From NCBI GenBank assembly GCA_024280855.1, contig JAJRPG010000079.1:1-64000 (forward strand): a stretch of 64,000 nucleotides of DNA, read 5' to 3'. The notes under the pieces were generated by a model. The model saw nothing but the letters and a program-made list of their open reading frames with translations. It was not told the origin of the DNA and ran no database searches. Every line of letters begins with the position of its first letter. Position 1 is the first letter of the stretch. This DNA comes from Planctomycetota bacterium (GTDB lineage: Bacteria; Planctomycetota; Phycisphaerae; UBA1845). A program made the position numbers and the translations under genes. Below are positions 17,305-25,947 of the stretch, one piece after another.

Positions 17305-18402
17305 TTGTCAGGCGAGGCCGAAAATCGACCATCTTTCATGATTGGTACGCTCGATTATGCGTTGCCCGACGGCTTGATTGCCCAATCTCCTCCCCCCAAT
17401 CGTAGTGATGCCAGGCTTTTGGTGGTCGAGCGAGCCTCCGGGAAGCTGACCGATTCCACGATTTCCGAGCTGCCGAGTTGGTTGGCCTCTGGCGATATGC
17501 TGGTCCTCAATGATACGAAGGTGCTGCCTGCTAAGTTTTTGGCCAGGCGACAAACCGGCGGGGCTATTCCGGGGCTATTTATTGAAGAGCGGGATATTGG
17601 CCAATGGGTTGTTTTGCTGCAAGGGTCAAGAAAGCTGCGCACCGGTGAGACGTTGATGTTTGAATCTCACGACGTTTCCAATCAACAGGTCGTTCGCATG
17701 TTGTTGGAAGAATCGCAGGGGCAGGGGCATTGGCTAGTGTCTGTTTCGCCGAGTAGGTCGGTTGAAGAAGTATTGGAACAAATAGGTCGGCCACCTTTGC
17801 CGCCATACATTCGTCGCGCGGCCGAGGATGAACGAGACGGGGTTGACCTTGGCCGGTATCAGACTGTGTTTGCGAAAAATCCTGGGGCGATAGCTGCGCC
17901 GACAGCGGGGCTTCATTTGACGCAGGAATTACTTTCGCAATGTAAGGATAAAGATATTTCTACGGCGTTCGTTACGCTGCATGTGGGGCTTGGGACATTT
18001 AAGCCGATTGCAGTGGATGACCTCGCGGGGCATGTGATGCACGCAGAGCGGTACGATATTTCTGCTGAGGCTGTTGAGGCGATTGTGGCGCGACGTGAGG
18101 CTGGTGGGCGCATTGGCGCGGTTGGTACGACGTCGGTGCGCGTGCTTGAAACTGCGGCGGCGCTAGCGTGTGCGGATTCATGGCTTGAGGCTGGCAGCGG
18201 TGAGACGCGGGCGTTTATTTATCCGCCTTATGAATTTCGAGCGGTTGATTTTTTGTTGACTAATTTTCATCTGCCCCGAAGTACGTTGCTGGCGTTGGTG
18301 ATGGCGATGGCTGGTGAGGCGCTGACGAGAAAAGCCTATGCTCATGCTGTCGAAAAGGGGTATCGGTTTTTTAGTTATGGGGATGCGATGTTGATTTTGT
18401 AG
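17305..18402 (+). CDS. queA: S-adenosylmethionine:tRNA ribosyltransferase-isomerase
   Basis: QueA transfers and isomerises the ribosyl part of SAM onto preQ1 in tRNA, making epoxyqueuosine. Family motifs include LPDGLIAQSPPPNRSDARLL, MLVLNDTKVLPA, IAAPTAGLHLT, FVTLHVGLGTFKP and TTSVRVLE, with FLLTNFHLPRSTL near the end. The TTG at 17305 has AAAGGAAA at good spacing and gives 365 residues; the ATG at 17338 starts closer to the usual family N-terminus (MIGTLDYALP) but lacks a ribosome-binding site. No other queuosine genes are nearby. Confidence 0.96.
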   Translation: MSGEAENRPSFMIGTLDYALPDGLIAQSPPPNRSDARLLVVERASGKLTDSTISELPSWLASGDMLVLNDTKVLPAKFLARRQTGGAIPGLFIEERDIGQWVVLLQGSRKLRTGETLMFESHDVSNQQVVRMLLEESQGQGHWLVSVSPSRSVEEVLEQIGRPPLPPYIRRAAEDERDGVDLGRYQTVFAKNPGAIAAPTAGLHLTQELLSQCKDKDISTAFVTLHVGLGTFKPIAVDDLAGHVMHAERYDISAEAVEAIVARREAGGRIGAVGTTSVRVLETAAALACADSWLEAGSGETRAFIYPPYEFRAVDFLLTNFHLPRSTLLALVMAMAGEALTRKAYAHAVEKGYRFFSYGDAMLIL

Positions 18403-18547
18403 CGGGTATTTTACGGTAATCCGAGCGACCCGTTCATTCGGGATGCTATGGGTGTTGCCATCGCGTTTGATATGGGGCTGCGTGTGAACAGTTGAAGACA
18501 CCGGGCGCTGGCGCTACCGGCTCTGATTAGAGATTGCTTGATGATGC

Positions 18548-19396
18548 TTGCGTAGTTATGGAGATTGGAACGTTTTGACTTTGGTCGCAATTGTTATTGG
18601 TGTGGTTGCTGGTATTTGTGGCGGGCTGCTTGGGACTGGCGGGAGTATTGTGATGATACCCGCGATGACCGAAGTCCTTGGCCCTGAGCAACATCTATAC
18701 CAGGCGGCGGCTATGTATATGAACTTTTGCGTGGTAGTCCCGGCTGTGCTGCATCATCAGAAGGTGCGGGCGGTGCATTGGGCTGTGGTGAAACGCTGTG
18801 CGCCTATAGCAGCAGTGGCGGTGTTGGTGGGGGTGGCCCTAAGTGAGCAGGGCATTTTCTCCGGGCAAGGTGAGCCGAATCTTCGTATGCTGTTCGGGCT
18901 TTTTCTCATAGCTAACGCGGGGTTAGAAGTTTGGCGGACGGTTCGCCGAGATAAACGAATTAACGATAACTATTTTCTGGGCGACGAATCTAAACCTGTA
19001 GTTGTTAGCTGGATGCGGGCGGTGGTGGTAGCGGTTCCGATGGGACTTATGGCTGGGATTCTTGGCGTTGGCGGCGGGGTGTTAGCTGTGCCGCTGCAAC
19101 GGCGGTTGCTGGGCATCGGGATTCGTTCGGCGATTGCTAACTCGGCTGCGCTGATTGTCACGACAAGTATGATTGGGGCGGCGTATAAGAATTATTCATT
19201 TCAACAGTTTCACGGTGATTGGTCTGAACCAGCGAAATTGGCTCTGATGCTTATTCCTGGAGCTATATTGGGGAGCATGGTGGGCAGCCGATTGACCCAT
19301 CGCCTTCCGAAAAAATGGATTAAAGCTGCGTTTTTGGTGCTTTTGGTTGTAGCTGGTAGTCGTATGATCGTTCAGGCGTGGCGCGATATATCCTGA
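18548..19396 (+). CDS. TauE/SafE family sulfite/anion exporter-like permease
   Basis: The 282-residue membrane protein has about eight hydrophobic segments in two related halves. The first repeat shows VVAGICGGLLGTGGSIVMIPA and the second GLMAGILGVGGGVLAVPL, the hallmark glycine-rich motifs of the family. Members export sulfite, sulfoacetate or other small anions, but the substrate cannot be told from sequence. The start is uncertain: TTG 18548 gives the longest form and TTG 18575 is also possible, with no strong ribosome-binding site for either. Confidence 0.88.
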   Translation: MRSYGDWNVLTLVAIVIGVVAGICGGLLGTGGSIVMIPAMTEVLGPEQHLYQAAAMYMNFCVVVPAVLHHQKVRAVHWAVVKRCAPIAAVAVLVGVALSEQGIFSGQGEPNLRMLFGLFLIANAGLEVWRTVRRDKRINDNYFLGDESKPVVVSWMRAVVVAVPMGLMAGILGVGGGVLAVPLQRRLLGIGIRSAIANSAALIVTTSMIGAAYKNYSFQQFHGDWSEPAKLALMLIPGAILGSMVGSRLTHRLPKKWIKAAFLVLLVVAGSRMIVQAWRDIS

Positions 19397-19511
19397 CGCC
19401 GATATCGTCGATTCACCTCTATGACGTGTGCGCGCCGATATGTGGGGTAGGTGCGGGGCGGCGACATGTGGTGCGCCGGTGATTTTGTCTTTGGCATTTG
19501 GTTGATTAGCT

Positions 19512-19724
19512 ATGAATAACAATCGCTTACGACGCTGGTCGGCTGTGATGGCAAGCCTGACGATGTTCAATGTGTACGCTGGGGTGGGTTGTGCGTCTGG
19601 TCGAGATTTCCGCGAGGCGGCACTGCCGTTGGTGGAAAGCGGTGTGACGGATGTTATCAATGGATTCGTCGATGGCTTCTTCGCGGCTATTTCCGTAGAA
19701 ACGCCGAATACGAATACGAATTAG
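19512..19724 (+). CDS. Small putative lipoprotein, 70 aa
   Basis: The product begins MNNNRLRRWSAVMASLTMF, then NVYAGVGCASGRDF, with a lipobox-like GVGC, so the mature form would be about 43 residues. Its body (REAALPLVESGVTDVINGFV, then DGFFAAI) is a short amphipathic helix. It resembles the tiny lipobox ORFs at 1601-1801 and 1918-2037 in layout. It is placed between a permease gene and the anti-sigma gene of the opposite strand. Function unknown; the ribosome-binding site is weak. Confidence 0.5.
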   Translation: MNNNRLRRWSAVMASLTMFNVYAGVGCASGRDFREAALPLVESGVTDVINGFVDGFFAAISVETPNTNTN

Positions 19725-19759
19725 CGTTGGCCGTTACTAATTCATGTTTAAATGTGCGG

Positions 19760-20065
19760 TTAGTCTGCATCATCAACAGGGCGATTATCGTTTGACATTT
19801 CCTGGTTTAAGGCGTTAAGCAATCGGCTGCGGGCTTGGTCGTCTAGTTGCATGGATTCGATGCAGGGCATCTTTTCGTCAACACTTCTTAGCATGATTCG
19901 TAGCTGCATGATTTGTTTTCGGTATTGACGACAACCTTTGCAAAATGTGGCATGTATACGAACGGCGCATCGGTCGAGTCGCGTCAGGTCCGTATCCATC
20001 GAGGCGGAGATTAGCTCCGTGTAACCCTCGCAGGGCATGAACAGAAATTGAAAAAAACGTTTCAT
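19760..20065 (-). CDS. Putative zinc-finger anti-sigma factor
   Basis: The 101-residue protein begins MKRFFQFLFMPCEGYTELIS. It has an N-terminal Cys, then HATFCKGCRQY, matching the C...HxxxCxxC zinc-binding pattern of ZAS/zf-HC2 anti-sigma domains. The remainder is helical and charged, with no TM helix, so a soluble regulator is likely. It starts eight bases after the stop of the ECF sigma gene, the usual arrangement for a cognate pair. ATG 20065 has TTAGG upstream; a longer open frame that overlaps the sigma gene was rejected. Confidence 0.75.
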   Translation of the reverse strand: MKRFFQFLFMPCEGYTELISASMDTDLTRLDRCAVRIHATFCKGCRQYRKQIMQLRIMLRSVDEKMPCIESMQLDDQARSRLLNALNQEMSNDNRPVDDAD

Positions 20066-20073
20066 CAACTGAC

Positions 20074-20775
20074 CTAACCTTCTTTCGAGCCACGATCGAA
20101 CCAGTTTAACTCTAAGCATCGCCGCAGGCCAAGCCTCGCGCGATGCAAACGCTGCCATAGCGTCTGGGACGAGATGCCAAGGGTCTGGCAAACTTCGTCG
20201 CTGGGTAGCTGATTCAGCTCCCGTAGTATTATAGCATCGGCCATGCTTTTGGGGAGCTTGCTTAGGCAATCCAGCAATACTGGTCCAAACTCTTTTCGTT
20301 GGATAGCTACGCTAGGGTCTTCGTGCCATCGCTGGGGGGCCTGCTGCCAAAAACCCTTGTCACTGAAGCTGTTGAACCTTGCATCTGGTTGAATGCCTTT
20401 GGGGCTGCGCTGGCGGGCTGCGCGTCGGATGCTGTCGATAATTTTATGTTTCAGAATGCCTAGAAGCCACGTCCGCTCAAGTGAACGGCTTGCAAACGAC
20501 TCCCCGCCGTGCAACGCGGCTAATAGACATTCCTGCACCGCTTCTTCTGCGTCGTGTGGGTTTCCCAAGCGTACAAATGCGAATCTGTATAGAGCATCCC
20601 CGTTGTCCTCGACCCATCGGGCAGGGTCGAGAATTTTTTCATTAACGCATGGACGGTCGGCGTCATTTTCTTGATCGACGCCGACCGCTTCAATGTCATA
20701 ATCTGCCCGTTTCAATAGATCGCACTCTAGCACTTTCTTCGACTTTATATGTCGCAGAGGTATACTAGTCGTCAT
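20074..20775 (-). CDS. ECF-type RNA polymerase sigma factor
   Basis: The product of about 233 residues contains sigma region 2 (DALYRFAFVRLGNPHDAEEAVQ and ERTWLLGILKHKIIDSIRR) and region 4 (LPKSMADAIILRELNQLPSDEVCQTLGISSQTLWQRLHRARLGLRRCLE). A roughly 50-residue N-terminal extension precedes region 2. The start is uncertain: ATG 20775, 20784 or GTG/ATG 20802 all overlap the end of the upstream spondin gene, implying translational coupling. With the anti-sigma gene behind it, it forms a regulatory pair whose target may include the spondin-domain gene. Confidence 0.9.
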   Translation of the reverse strand: MTTSIPLRHIKSKKVLECDLLKRADYDIEAVGVDQENDADRPCVNEKILDPARWVEDNGDALYRFAFVRLGNPHDAEEAVQECLLAALHGGESFASRSLERTWLLGILKHKIIDSIRRAARQRSPKGIQPDARFNSFSDKGFWQQAPQRWHEDPSVAIQRKEFGPVLLDCLSKLPKSMADAIILRELNQLPSDEVCQTLGISSQTLWQRLHRARLGLRRCLELNWFDRGSKEG

Positions 20776-21451
20776 CTTCTTCATTGTCTTCACGGTCGCC
20801 ATCTCGCACGATTTGGACCGTGACTATCGCTACCGGGTTGCCCCAGTTGTAGGCTTGTCCCGATAGTTCGGATTCGCCATGAATACCGGCATGGGCTACG
20901 ACGAAACCTTCGCCACCTGCGTCGTTGAAGCCTTCGCCACCACACTGTGGGCCGGGGATGTTGGCACAAATTTCGTCATTCTCTTCAGTGCCAGCGTCGA
21001 ATGCTCTCAGGTAAAATGTCCTCTTTCGGGCTTTGTTGAATACTCGCTTGCCGTTCATCGCGATGAATCCGTCGTTGGTTGGAAGTAGCATCGAAGCTAG
21101 GTTTAGTTTTGAGGCTCGGTTTCCAGAAAGCATGACGGTGATGGTTACGCCTGGAGGTACGGGGCTGTCGGTTTGTACGACGTCTTGCACGCCTTTGTCT
21201 TCTAGCTCTGCGCGAAGCTCGTCCGTGGCTCCACCTTCAGCAGCCATTTCAAGGCCTAAGCTGGCTGGTTCACCTAACTTGAATATGTTGGTTTTATGCT
21301 TGCTAAGTGAAAAAATTGGCGGTGTTAAGATGATGCCGTGCGTGACGTTGGTTAAGGTGATTTTGTAAGTGATGTTATTATCGGCTTTCGCGCCTGCGCA
21401 AAAACTCAATACAGATGCCACAGATAACGCGGCTGTGAAAAACTTTCTCAT
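20765..21451 (-). CDS. Secreted spondin-domain protein
   Basis: The 228-residue product has a signal peptide (MRKFFTAALSVASVLSFCAG) and a spondin-N-like domain. Marks are ITYKITLTNVTHGIILTPPIF, FKLGEPASLGLEMAAEGG and VPPGVTITVML, with a metal-binding-like region NDEICANIPGPQCGGEGF. In bacteria such proteins are extracellular, with unknown ligands. The C-terminus is a run of acidic residues. It is the first gene of a unit with an ECF sigma factor and an anti-sigma factor. ATG 21451 was chosen because it starts the signal peptide. Confidence 0.85.
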   Translation of the reverse strand: MRKFFTAALSVASVLSFCAGAKADNNITYKITLTNVTHGIILTPPIFSLSKHKTNIFKLGEPASLGLEMAAEGGATDELRAELEDKGVQDVVQTDSPVPPGVTITVMLSGNRASKLNLASMLLPTNDGFIAMNGKRVFNKARKRTFYLRAFDAGTEENDEICANIPGPQCGGEGFNDAGGEGFVVAHAGIHGESELSGQAYNWGNPVAIVTVQIVRDGDREDNEEDDD

Positions 21452-21580
21452 GTCAGTATCCCCATAAAATAATCGTGAACAGTCATCGCACGACACATCG
21501 CCGTGCTTTCATGTTCATTAGTCGTTGGGGGAATCGAAACCTGACAAATTTTATTTATAAATTATTATCGGCGTGGCTAA

Positions 21581-22105
21581 TTATCTTAGCGGGTTTATTA
21601 TTTCCAGGCGTAGGAGGCGTTGGCGTGGGCCACGATGGCCGAAGGCGTGATGCTCTTCTCCGACTTCGTGGAAGCCTACCTTTTTATAGCACTTAATGGC
21701 TGGCAAATTATCCGGGAAGACAATGAGTGAGATTCGGTCTGCGCCCATGTCGTCCCAGCCTGCCTGGCATATGGCCTCGACGAAATCTCGACCTAATCCA
21801 CGTTGCCTATAATTGGGATCGACTACCACATGACCAATCCAGAGATGGCCTGGTTCCTGTTTCATGGGGTTAAGTTCACCATACGCAATAGGTATGGGGG
21901 TCGCTTTGATGGCCCCTAATAACCGGTGGCCTTGCGGTCGAACCCAGCCGACGACTTTTGCCGCCGTAAGAGGGGGCTTCGTGCTGGGGGCGAGCCAGGC
22001 GAGCTGGCGGTCGTTGCGAACCCAGCCTGCGATGGTCGGCGCGTATAAGTTGTCAAAGGGGACGAGGCTAAGCCCTTGGGGTTTTGGCGAAGGTGCGATG
22101 CTCAT
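21581..22105 (-). CDS. GNAT-family N-acetyltransferase
   Basis: The 174-residue protein carries the acetyl-CoA binding core HLWIGHVVVDPNYRQRGLGR (motif A with RxxGxG) and the C-terminal NLPAIKCYKKVGF typical of Gcn5-related acetyltransferases. The substrate is unknown. GAGGTG lies upstream of ATG 22105. It lies just downstream of tRNA-Leu on the same strand and could share its transcript. Confidence 0.9.
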   Translation of the reverse strand: MSIAPSPKPQGLSLVPFDNLYAPTIAGWVRNDRQLAWLAPSTKPPLTAAKVVGWVRPQGHRLLGAIKATPIPIAYGELNPMKQEPGHLWIGHVVVDPNYRQRGLGRDFVEAICQAGWDDMGADRISLIVFPDNLPAIKCYKKVGFHEVGEEHHAFGHRGPRQRLLRLEIINPLR

Positions 22106-22160
22106 GATGTCACCTCGACAATCTTTGGCTCATCGAAACCTGTAGAAAGGGGGCCACAAT

Positions 22161-22246
22161 TGCCCGGAACTGGATTCGAACCAGCACGTCCGTAATTAGA
22201 CACAAGCACCTCAAGCTTGCGCGTCTGCCAATTCCGCCACCCGGGC
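22161..22246 (-). tRNA. tRNA-Leu (GAG)
   Basis: The minus strand folds as an 86-base tRNA with acceptor GCCCGGG/TTCCGGGC, D-arm TGGCGGAATTGGCAGACGCG, anticodon loop with GAG, a long type II variable arm and the TTCGAATCC T-loop. The discriminator is A. CCA is not encoded. Confidence 0.95.
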
Positions 22247-22371
22247 TTAGTGGTCGGGGATTCTAACTGACTCGTGGCTATCTCGCAACGGCTGACGTGA
22301 CAATCCTGAGTAAGTGTAATTGTTGGCTGATGCCCTTTTCCATAGACGTAAATTTTGCCTATCATGCAGTC

Positions 22372-24312
22372 ATGGCTATTATTGCGATTAACCATGTGAC
22401 GCGGCAATTTGGGACTCAAGTGGTCCTTGACGGCGCATCTTTTGAAATTGAAACCGGGGATATTGTTGGTCTGATTGGGGCGAACGGGTCTGGTAAGACG
22501 ACCCTGCTGCGCATGTTGGCCGGGTTGGACAAACCTGACACCGGCGAGATTATTCAGGCCAAGGGGCTGCGGGTGGGGCTGCTCGCTCAAGAGCCGGTGA
22601 TTGACTTGAAACGCACGCTTCATGATGAAGTAGCTGTGGCTTTTGAAGCGATTCTTGCCTTGGAGCAGCAGCTTCATGCCATATCCGATGACATGTCGAA
22701 TGACCCGGACGAGGCGCGGATGGCTGCGTTGATGAAGTCTTATGATAAAGTGCATCATAAGTTTATCGCCAGTGGTGGCGAAACATTTGAGGCAAAACTC
22801 CACGAAATTCTAGGCGGGCTGGGATTTTGCCTGGCAGAGTATAATCGTCCGATGGGCGAATTCTCCGGTGGGCAGCGGTGTCGGGCGGCGCTGGCGAGGC
22901 TATTGCTGACTGATAGCTCCTTTTTACTGCTGGATGAGCCTACGAATCATCTGGATATTGACGCGGTACGATGGCTGGAGAATTACCTGGGAAAGCATCC
23001 TGGCGGGGCGATTGTTGTGTCTCATGACCGCTATTTGCTAGACCGGGTTTGTACGCGCATTGTTGAAATCGATCGGGGCAAGGCCAATAGCTATACGGGG
23101 AACTACTCAACCTACGCGAGCACCAAAGAACTTCGCTTACTTACGCAGGCACGGCAGTTTGAAAAAGACAAAAAATTTATAGAAAAAGAACAAGCTTTCA
23201 TCAATAAGCATTTGTCTGGGCAGCGAACGAAAGAGGCTCAGGGTAGACGCACCAGGCTAAATCGCCGGCTTGGTGGGGGCGAGTTTGTTACGGAGAAAGA
23301 TAAAAGTAATCGCACGGCGCGAATAGCCTTTCGTAATAGCAGCACGCACGATGATGGTGTTGTATTGCGATGTGACGATTTGGCTTTTGCCTATGACAAG
23401 GCTGAGACACTGTTTTCGGGTATTACGTTTCAGCTATATGGCAGCGAGCGTCTGGGGATTACCGGGGCGAATGGCTGCGGTAAGACAACGTTGCTAAGAA
23501 TTTTGACGTCGCAGCTTACGCCGACCGAAGGTTCGATGAGTTTCGAACAGAGAGTTTCCATTGGCTATTTTAGTCAGGAGTCGTTTCATCTTGACCCTGA
23601 CAAGTGCATGTTGGATGAGATTCGTGGCGTGAAACCAGGTCTTGGCGAGGAGGCTGCCCGTTCTTATATGGGGCAGTTTTTGTTTACGGGTGAGGACGTT
23701 TTCAAACCGATGGGGCTGCTGTCCGGTGGGGAGCAGTCACGGGTGAGGTTAGCCTCGCTGATTCTGGAGCAGCCTGACCTGTTAATTTTGGATGAGCCTA
23801 CCAATCATCTTGATATTGCCTCGCGTGAAGCGCTTGAGCAAACGCTACAGGATTTTCCGGGGACCATTATCGTGGTTAGTCACGATCGGTATTTTCTCGA
23901 TCAGATAGCCTCGCGCATGCTTATTTTCCGGGTAGATGGGTACGAAAATCTGGTGGGCAATTATTCGGATTGCGTGGCTCAAATAGATGCGAAGAAGGCG
24001 AAAATCGCAGCGCAGGCGAAGGCGGCGTCATCGGGAAAAGGGAAAGCTTCATCTAAGAAAGATCGAAAGTCGACTGCGAAACCAGTGCCCGAGGTTAGGC
24101 TTAGTGCGCAGTACGATCACCTTTCGGTGGAGCAGTTGGAAAAGATGGTGATGGAAAAAGAGGTGGCTATTGCACAGCTTAATGAGCGTTTTGGCGATGC
24201 GGAGGTTCATAAAAATCCTGATCTGTTAGCTGAGATTCAGGAAGAACTAGCTGCGCTCGAAGCGGAGTTGACGGTAATCGACCAAGCCTGGCAGGAGCGA
24301 GCGGATTCATAA
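22372..24312 (+). CDS. ABC-F family ATPase (Uup/YdiF-like)
   Basis: The 646-residue soluble protein has two ABC ATPase domains without membrane segments. Domain 1 has Walker A GANGSGKTT, signature FSGGQRCRAALA and Walker B LLLDEPTNHLDI; domain 2 has GANGCGKTT, LSGGEQSRVRLA and LLILDEPTNHLDI. The inter-domain linker is rich in Lys/Arg (EKDKKFIEKEQAFI). A Lys/Ala-rich stretch leads to a C-terminal coiled coil (LSVEQLEKMVMEKEVAIAQL), as in Uup. ABC-F proteins act on ribosomes as translation or antibiotic-protection factors; which subtype is uncertain. ATG 22372 is the family start, downstream of a longer open frame. Confidence 0.93.
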   Translation: MAIIAINHVTRQFGTQVVLDGASFEIETGDIVGLIGANGSGKTTLLRMLAGLDKPDTGEIIQAKGLRVGLLAQEPVIDLKRTLHDEVAVAFEAILALEQQLHAISDDMSNDPDEARMAALMKSYDKVHHKFIASGGETFEAKLHEILGGLGFCLAEYNRPMGEFSGGQRCRAALARLLLTDSSFLLLDEPTNHLDIDAVRWLENYLGKHPGGAIVVSHDRYLLDRVCTRIVEIDRGKANSYTGNYSTYASTKELRLLTQARQFEKDKKFIEKEQAFINKHLSGQRTKEAQGRRTRLNRRLGGGEFVTEKDKSNRTARIAFRNSSTHDDGVVLRCDDLAFAYDKAETLFSGITFQLYGSERLGITGANGCGKTTLLRILTSQLTPTEGSMSFEQRVSIGYFSQESFHLDPDKCMLDEIRGVKPGLGEEAARSYMGQFLFTGEDVFKPMGLLSGGEQSRVRLASLILEQPDLLILDEPTNHLDIASREALEQTLQDFPGTIIVVSHDRYFLDQIASRMLIFRVDGYENLVGNYSDCVAQIDAKKAKIAAQAKAASSGKGKASSKKDRKSTAKPVPEVRLSAQYDHLSVEQLEKMVMEKEVAIAQLNERFGDAEVHKNPDLLAEIQEELAALEAELTVIDQAWQERADS

Positions 24313-24360
24313 ACGCATTCAGCCTTCATCGATAAGTATTTTTTACATTCAGGAGAAAGC

Positions 24361-24687
24361 ATGGGTTTAGATATTACGAAATTACGGAAGCTCGTCGCGA
24401 TTGATGAGAATGACCCCTTGAGTCGTTTCGCGCTCGGGCAGGCTTTGTTTCGAGAAGGGGGAGACGAGGCGCTGGTCGAAGCGGTGGAGCATCTTCTGTT
24501 TACGAACAAAACCGATGCCGAGCATTTAGCGACTTACCATATGCTGGGGCAGGTGCTGGTAAAGCTGGGGCGGGGTGAGGAAGCGAAGCAGGTGCTAATC
24601 GCTGGTTGCGAAAAAGCGAAAACCGTTGGCGATTGTATGGGCAAAGATTTGGGGCCTGCGATGGAAGAGATGTTGGCAACTATGTAG
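24361..24687 (+). CDS. Small TPR-like protein, 108 aa
   Basis: The protein is all-helical, with two TPR-like units: DPLSRFALGQALFREGGDEA followed by LVEAVEHLLF, and AEHLATYHMLGQVLVKLGRG followed by EEAKQVLIAG. The spacing and small residues fit tetratricopeptide repeats, suggesting a protein-protein adaptor. A strong AGGAG lies before the ATG. It follows the ABC-F gene by 48 bases on the same strand and is likely co-transcribed. No specific role is recognised. Confidence 0.75.
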   Translation: MGLDITKLRKLVAIDENDPLSRFALGQALFREGGDEALVEAVEHLLFTNKTDAEHLATYHMLGQVLVKLGRGEEAKQVLIAGCEKAKTVGDCMGKDLGPAMEEMLATM

Positions 24688-24776
24688 GTGTCGTATGCGC
24701 GACATCGCATTAAGCTGAATAGAATCGACAAAAAAGACACGGGTCGCTTGCGCTCGCCGCTCGGTTTATGCGATAC

Positions 24777-25832
24777 TTAGACTTTTGCCGTTGCCTGGCT
24801 TAATAAGCGGACGAGCGTGTCAGGGATTTGGGCTAGGCTGAGTACTTTGTCGATGCAGCCAGTCTCGAACGCGGCTTTGGGCATACCGTAAACTATGGAA
24901 GATTCTTGATCTTGTGAGAGTGTTGTTGCGCCGGCTTCTTTGAGTATTTTAATGCCGTTTGCGCCGTCAGTCCCCATCCCTGTCATGACCAAGCCGATGA
25001 CGTTTGCACCGCAAGCCTTCGTAACGCTTTCAAATAATACATCGACGCTAGGTTTGAACCCGGATACTTTTGGTCCGTCGCCTAAATCTGCTACGAGACG
25101 GCCTAGTTTTTTTATCACACGAAGATGTTTTCCGCCGTGTGCGAGTAGCATGCGTCCTGGAATTAGTTCGTCGCCTTGCTCGGCTTCTTTCACCGTAATT
25201 TGAGAAGAAGCGTCCAGGCGTTTAGCGAATGGGCCAGTGAAATCGGCTGGCATGTGCTGCGTTAAAACGATCGGCGGAAAGTTTGCCGGTATCAGGGGGA
25301 TCATTTTGTGCAATGTCGCTGGTCCGCCTGCGCTAATGCCAATAGCTACGACAATCCCTTCGGTGCGAACTTCGCATGTGCGGGGGCGAATGATTTTTGA
25401 TTCAGCGCCTTTACCCAATTTGGATCGGTTAGACGCAAAGGCTGCCCGCACGGCTGCGATGACTTTGTCTTGAAAACCTTTCAACGAAGCATTTTTATCT
25501 GCGAGAGGCTTAGCTACATAATCGACTGCGCCTTTGTCCAATGCTTCAAAGGTCATTTTCGCGCCGGCTTGGGTCTTAGTAGAGACGACAACGACGGGGA
25601 GCGGCTTTGTCGGCATGATCCGATCAAGCACGTCGAGCCCGGTTAGTCCGGGCATCTCTATGTCCAGTGTGACGACATCAGGCTTGAGTTCTTCAATCTT
25701 CTTGAGCGCTTCCTGGCCATTTTGGGCAGAGCCGATGACTTCTATGTCGGTCGCCCTTCCCAGCGCGCTTTTTAGTACGGTGCGCATAAAGACTGAGTCA
25801 TCTACGACAAGTACGCGAATAGGTTTAGCCAC
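24777..25832 (-). CDS. cheB: Chemotaxis-type response regulator protein-glutamate methylesterase
   Basis: CheB removes methyl groups from chemoreceptors and also deamidates glutamines. The 351-residue product has a receiver domain (RVLVVDDSVFMRTVL, phosphoacceptor in VVTLDIEMPGLTG, VDYVAKPL) and a methylesterase domain with the catalytic serine in IGISAGGPATL, the histidine in TQHMPADFTGPFAKRLD and the aspartate region VMTGMGTDGANGIK. The start is GTG 25832 with AGGAGAG upstream; the longer open frame upstream lacks homology. No other che genes are in the window, so its partners lie elsewhere or it serves a non-motility pathway. Confidence 0.94.
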   Translation of the reverse strand: MAKPIRVLVVDDSVFMRTVLKSALGRATDIEVIGSAQNGQEALKKIEELKPDVVTLDIEMPGLTGLDVLDRIMPTKPLPVVVVSTKTQAGAKMTFEALDKGAVDYVAKPLADKNASLKGFQDKVIAAVRAAFASNRSKLGKGAESKIIRPRTCEVRTEGIVVAIGISAGGPATLHKMIPLIPANFPPIVLTQHMPADFTGPFAKRLDASSQITVKEAEQGDELIPGRMLLAHGGKHLRVIKKLGRLVADLGDGPKVSGFKPSVDVLFESVTKACGANVIGLVMTGMGTDGANGIKILKEAGATTLSQDQESSIVYGMPKAAFETGCIDKVLSLAQIPDTLVRLLSQATAKV

Positions 25833-25947
25833 GGCATATCTCTCCTGAGAAAAAACGCATGTACGCAGTTTCATCGGTGAAAATGGATGCGATCTTGTGG
25901 TGTGCTATCGTCTGGGCTTCGACTGATAAAATTCATTTTGTATGCGA

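Noticed and set aside
24688-24776. Bidirectional terminator between the TPR-like gene and cheB
   Set aside because: Only a five-bp TGTCG/CGACA stem without T-tracts.
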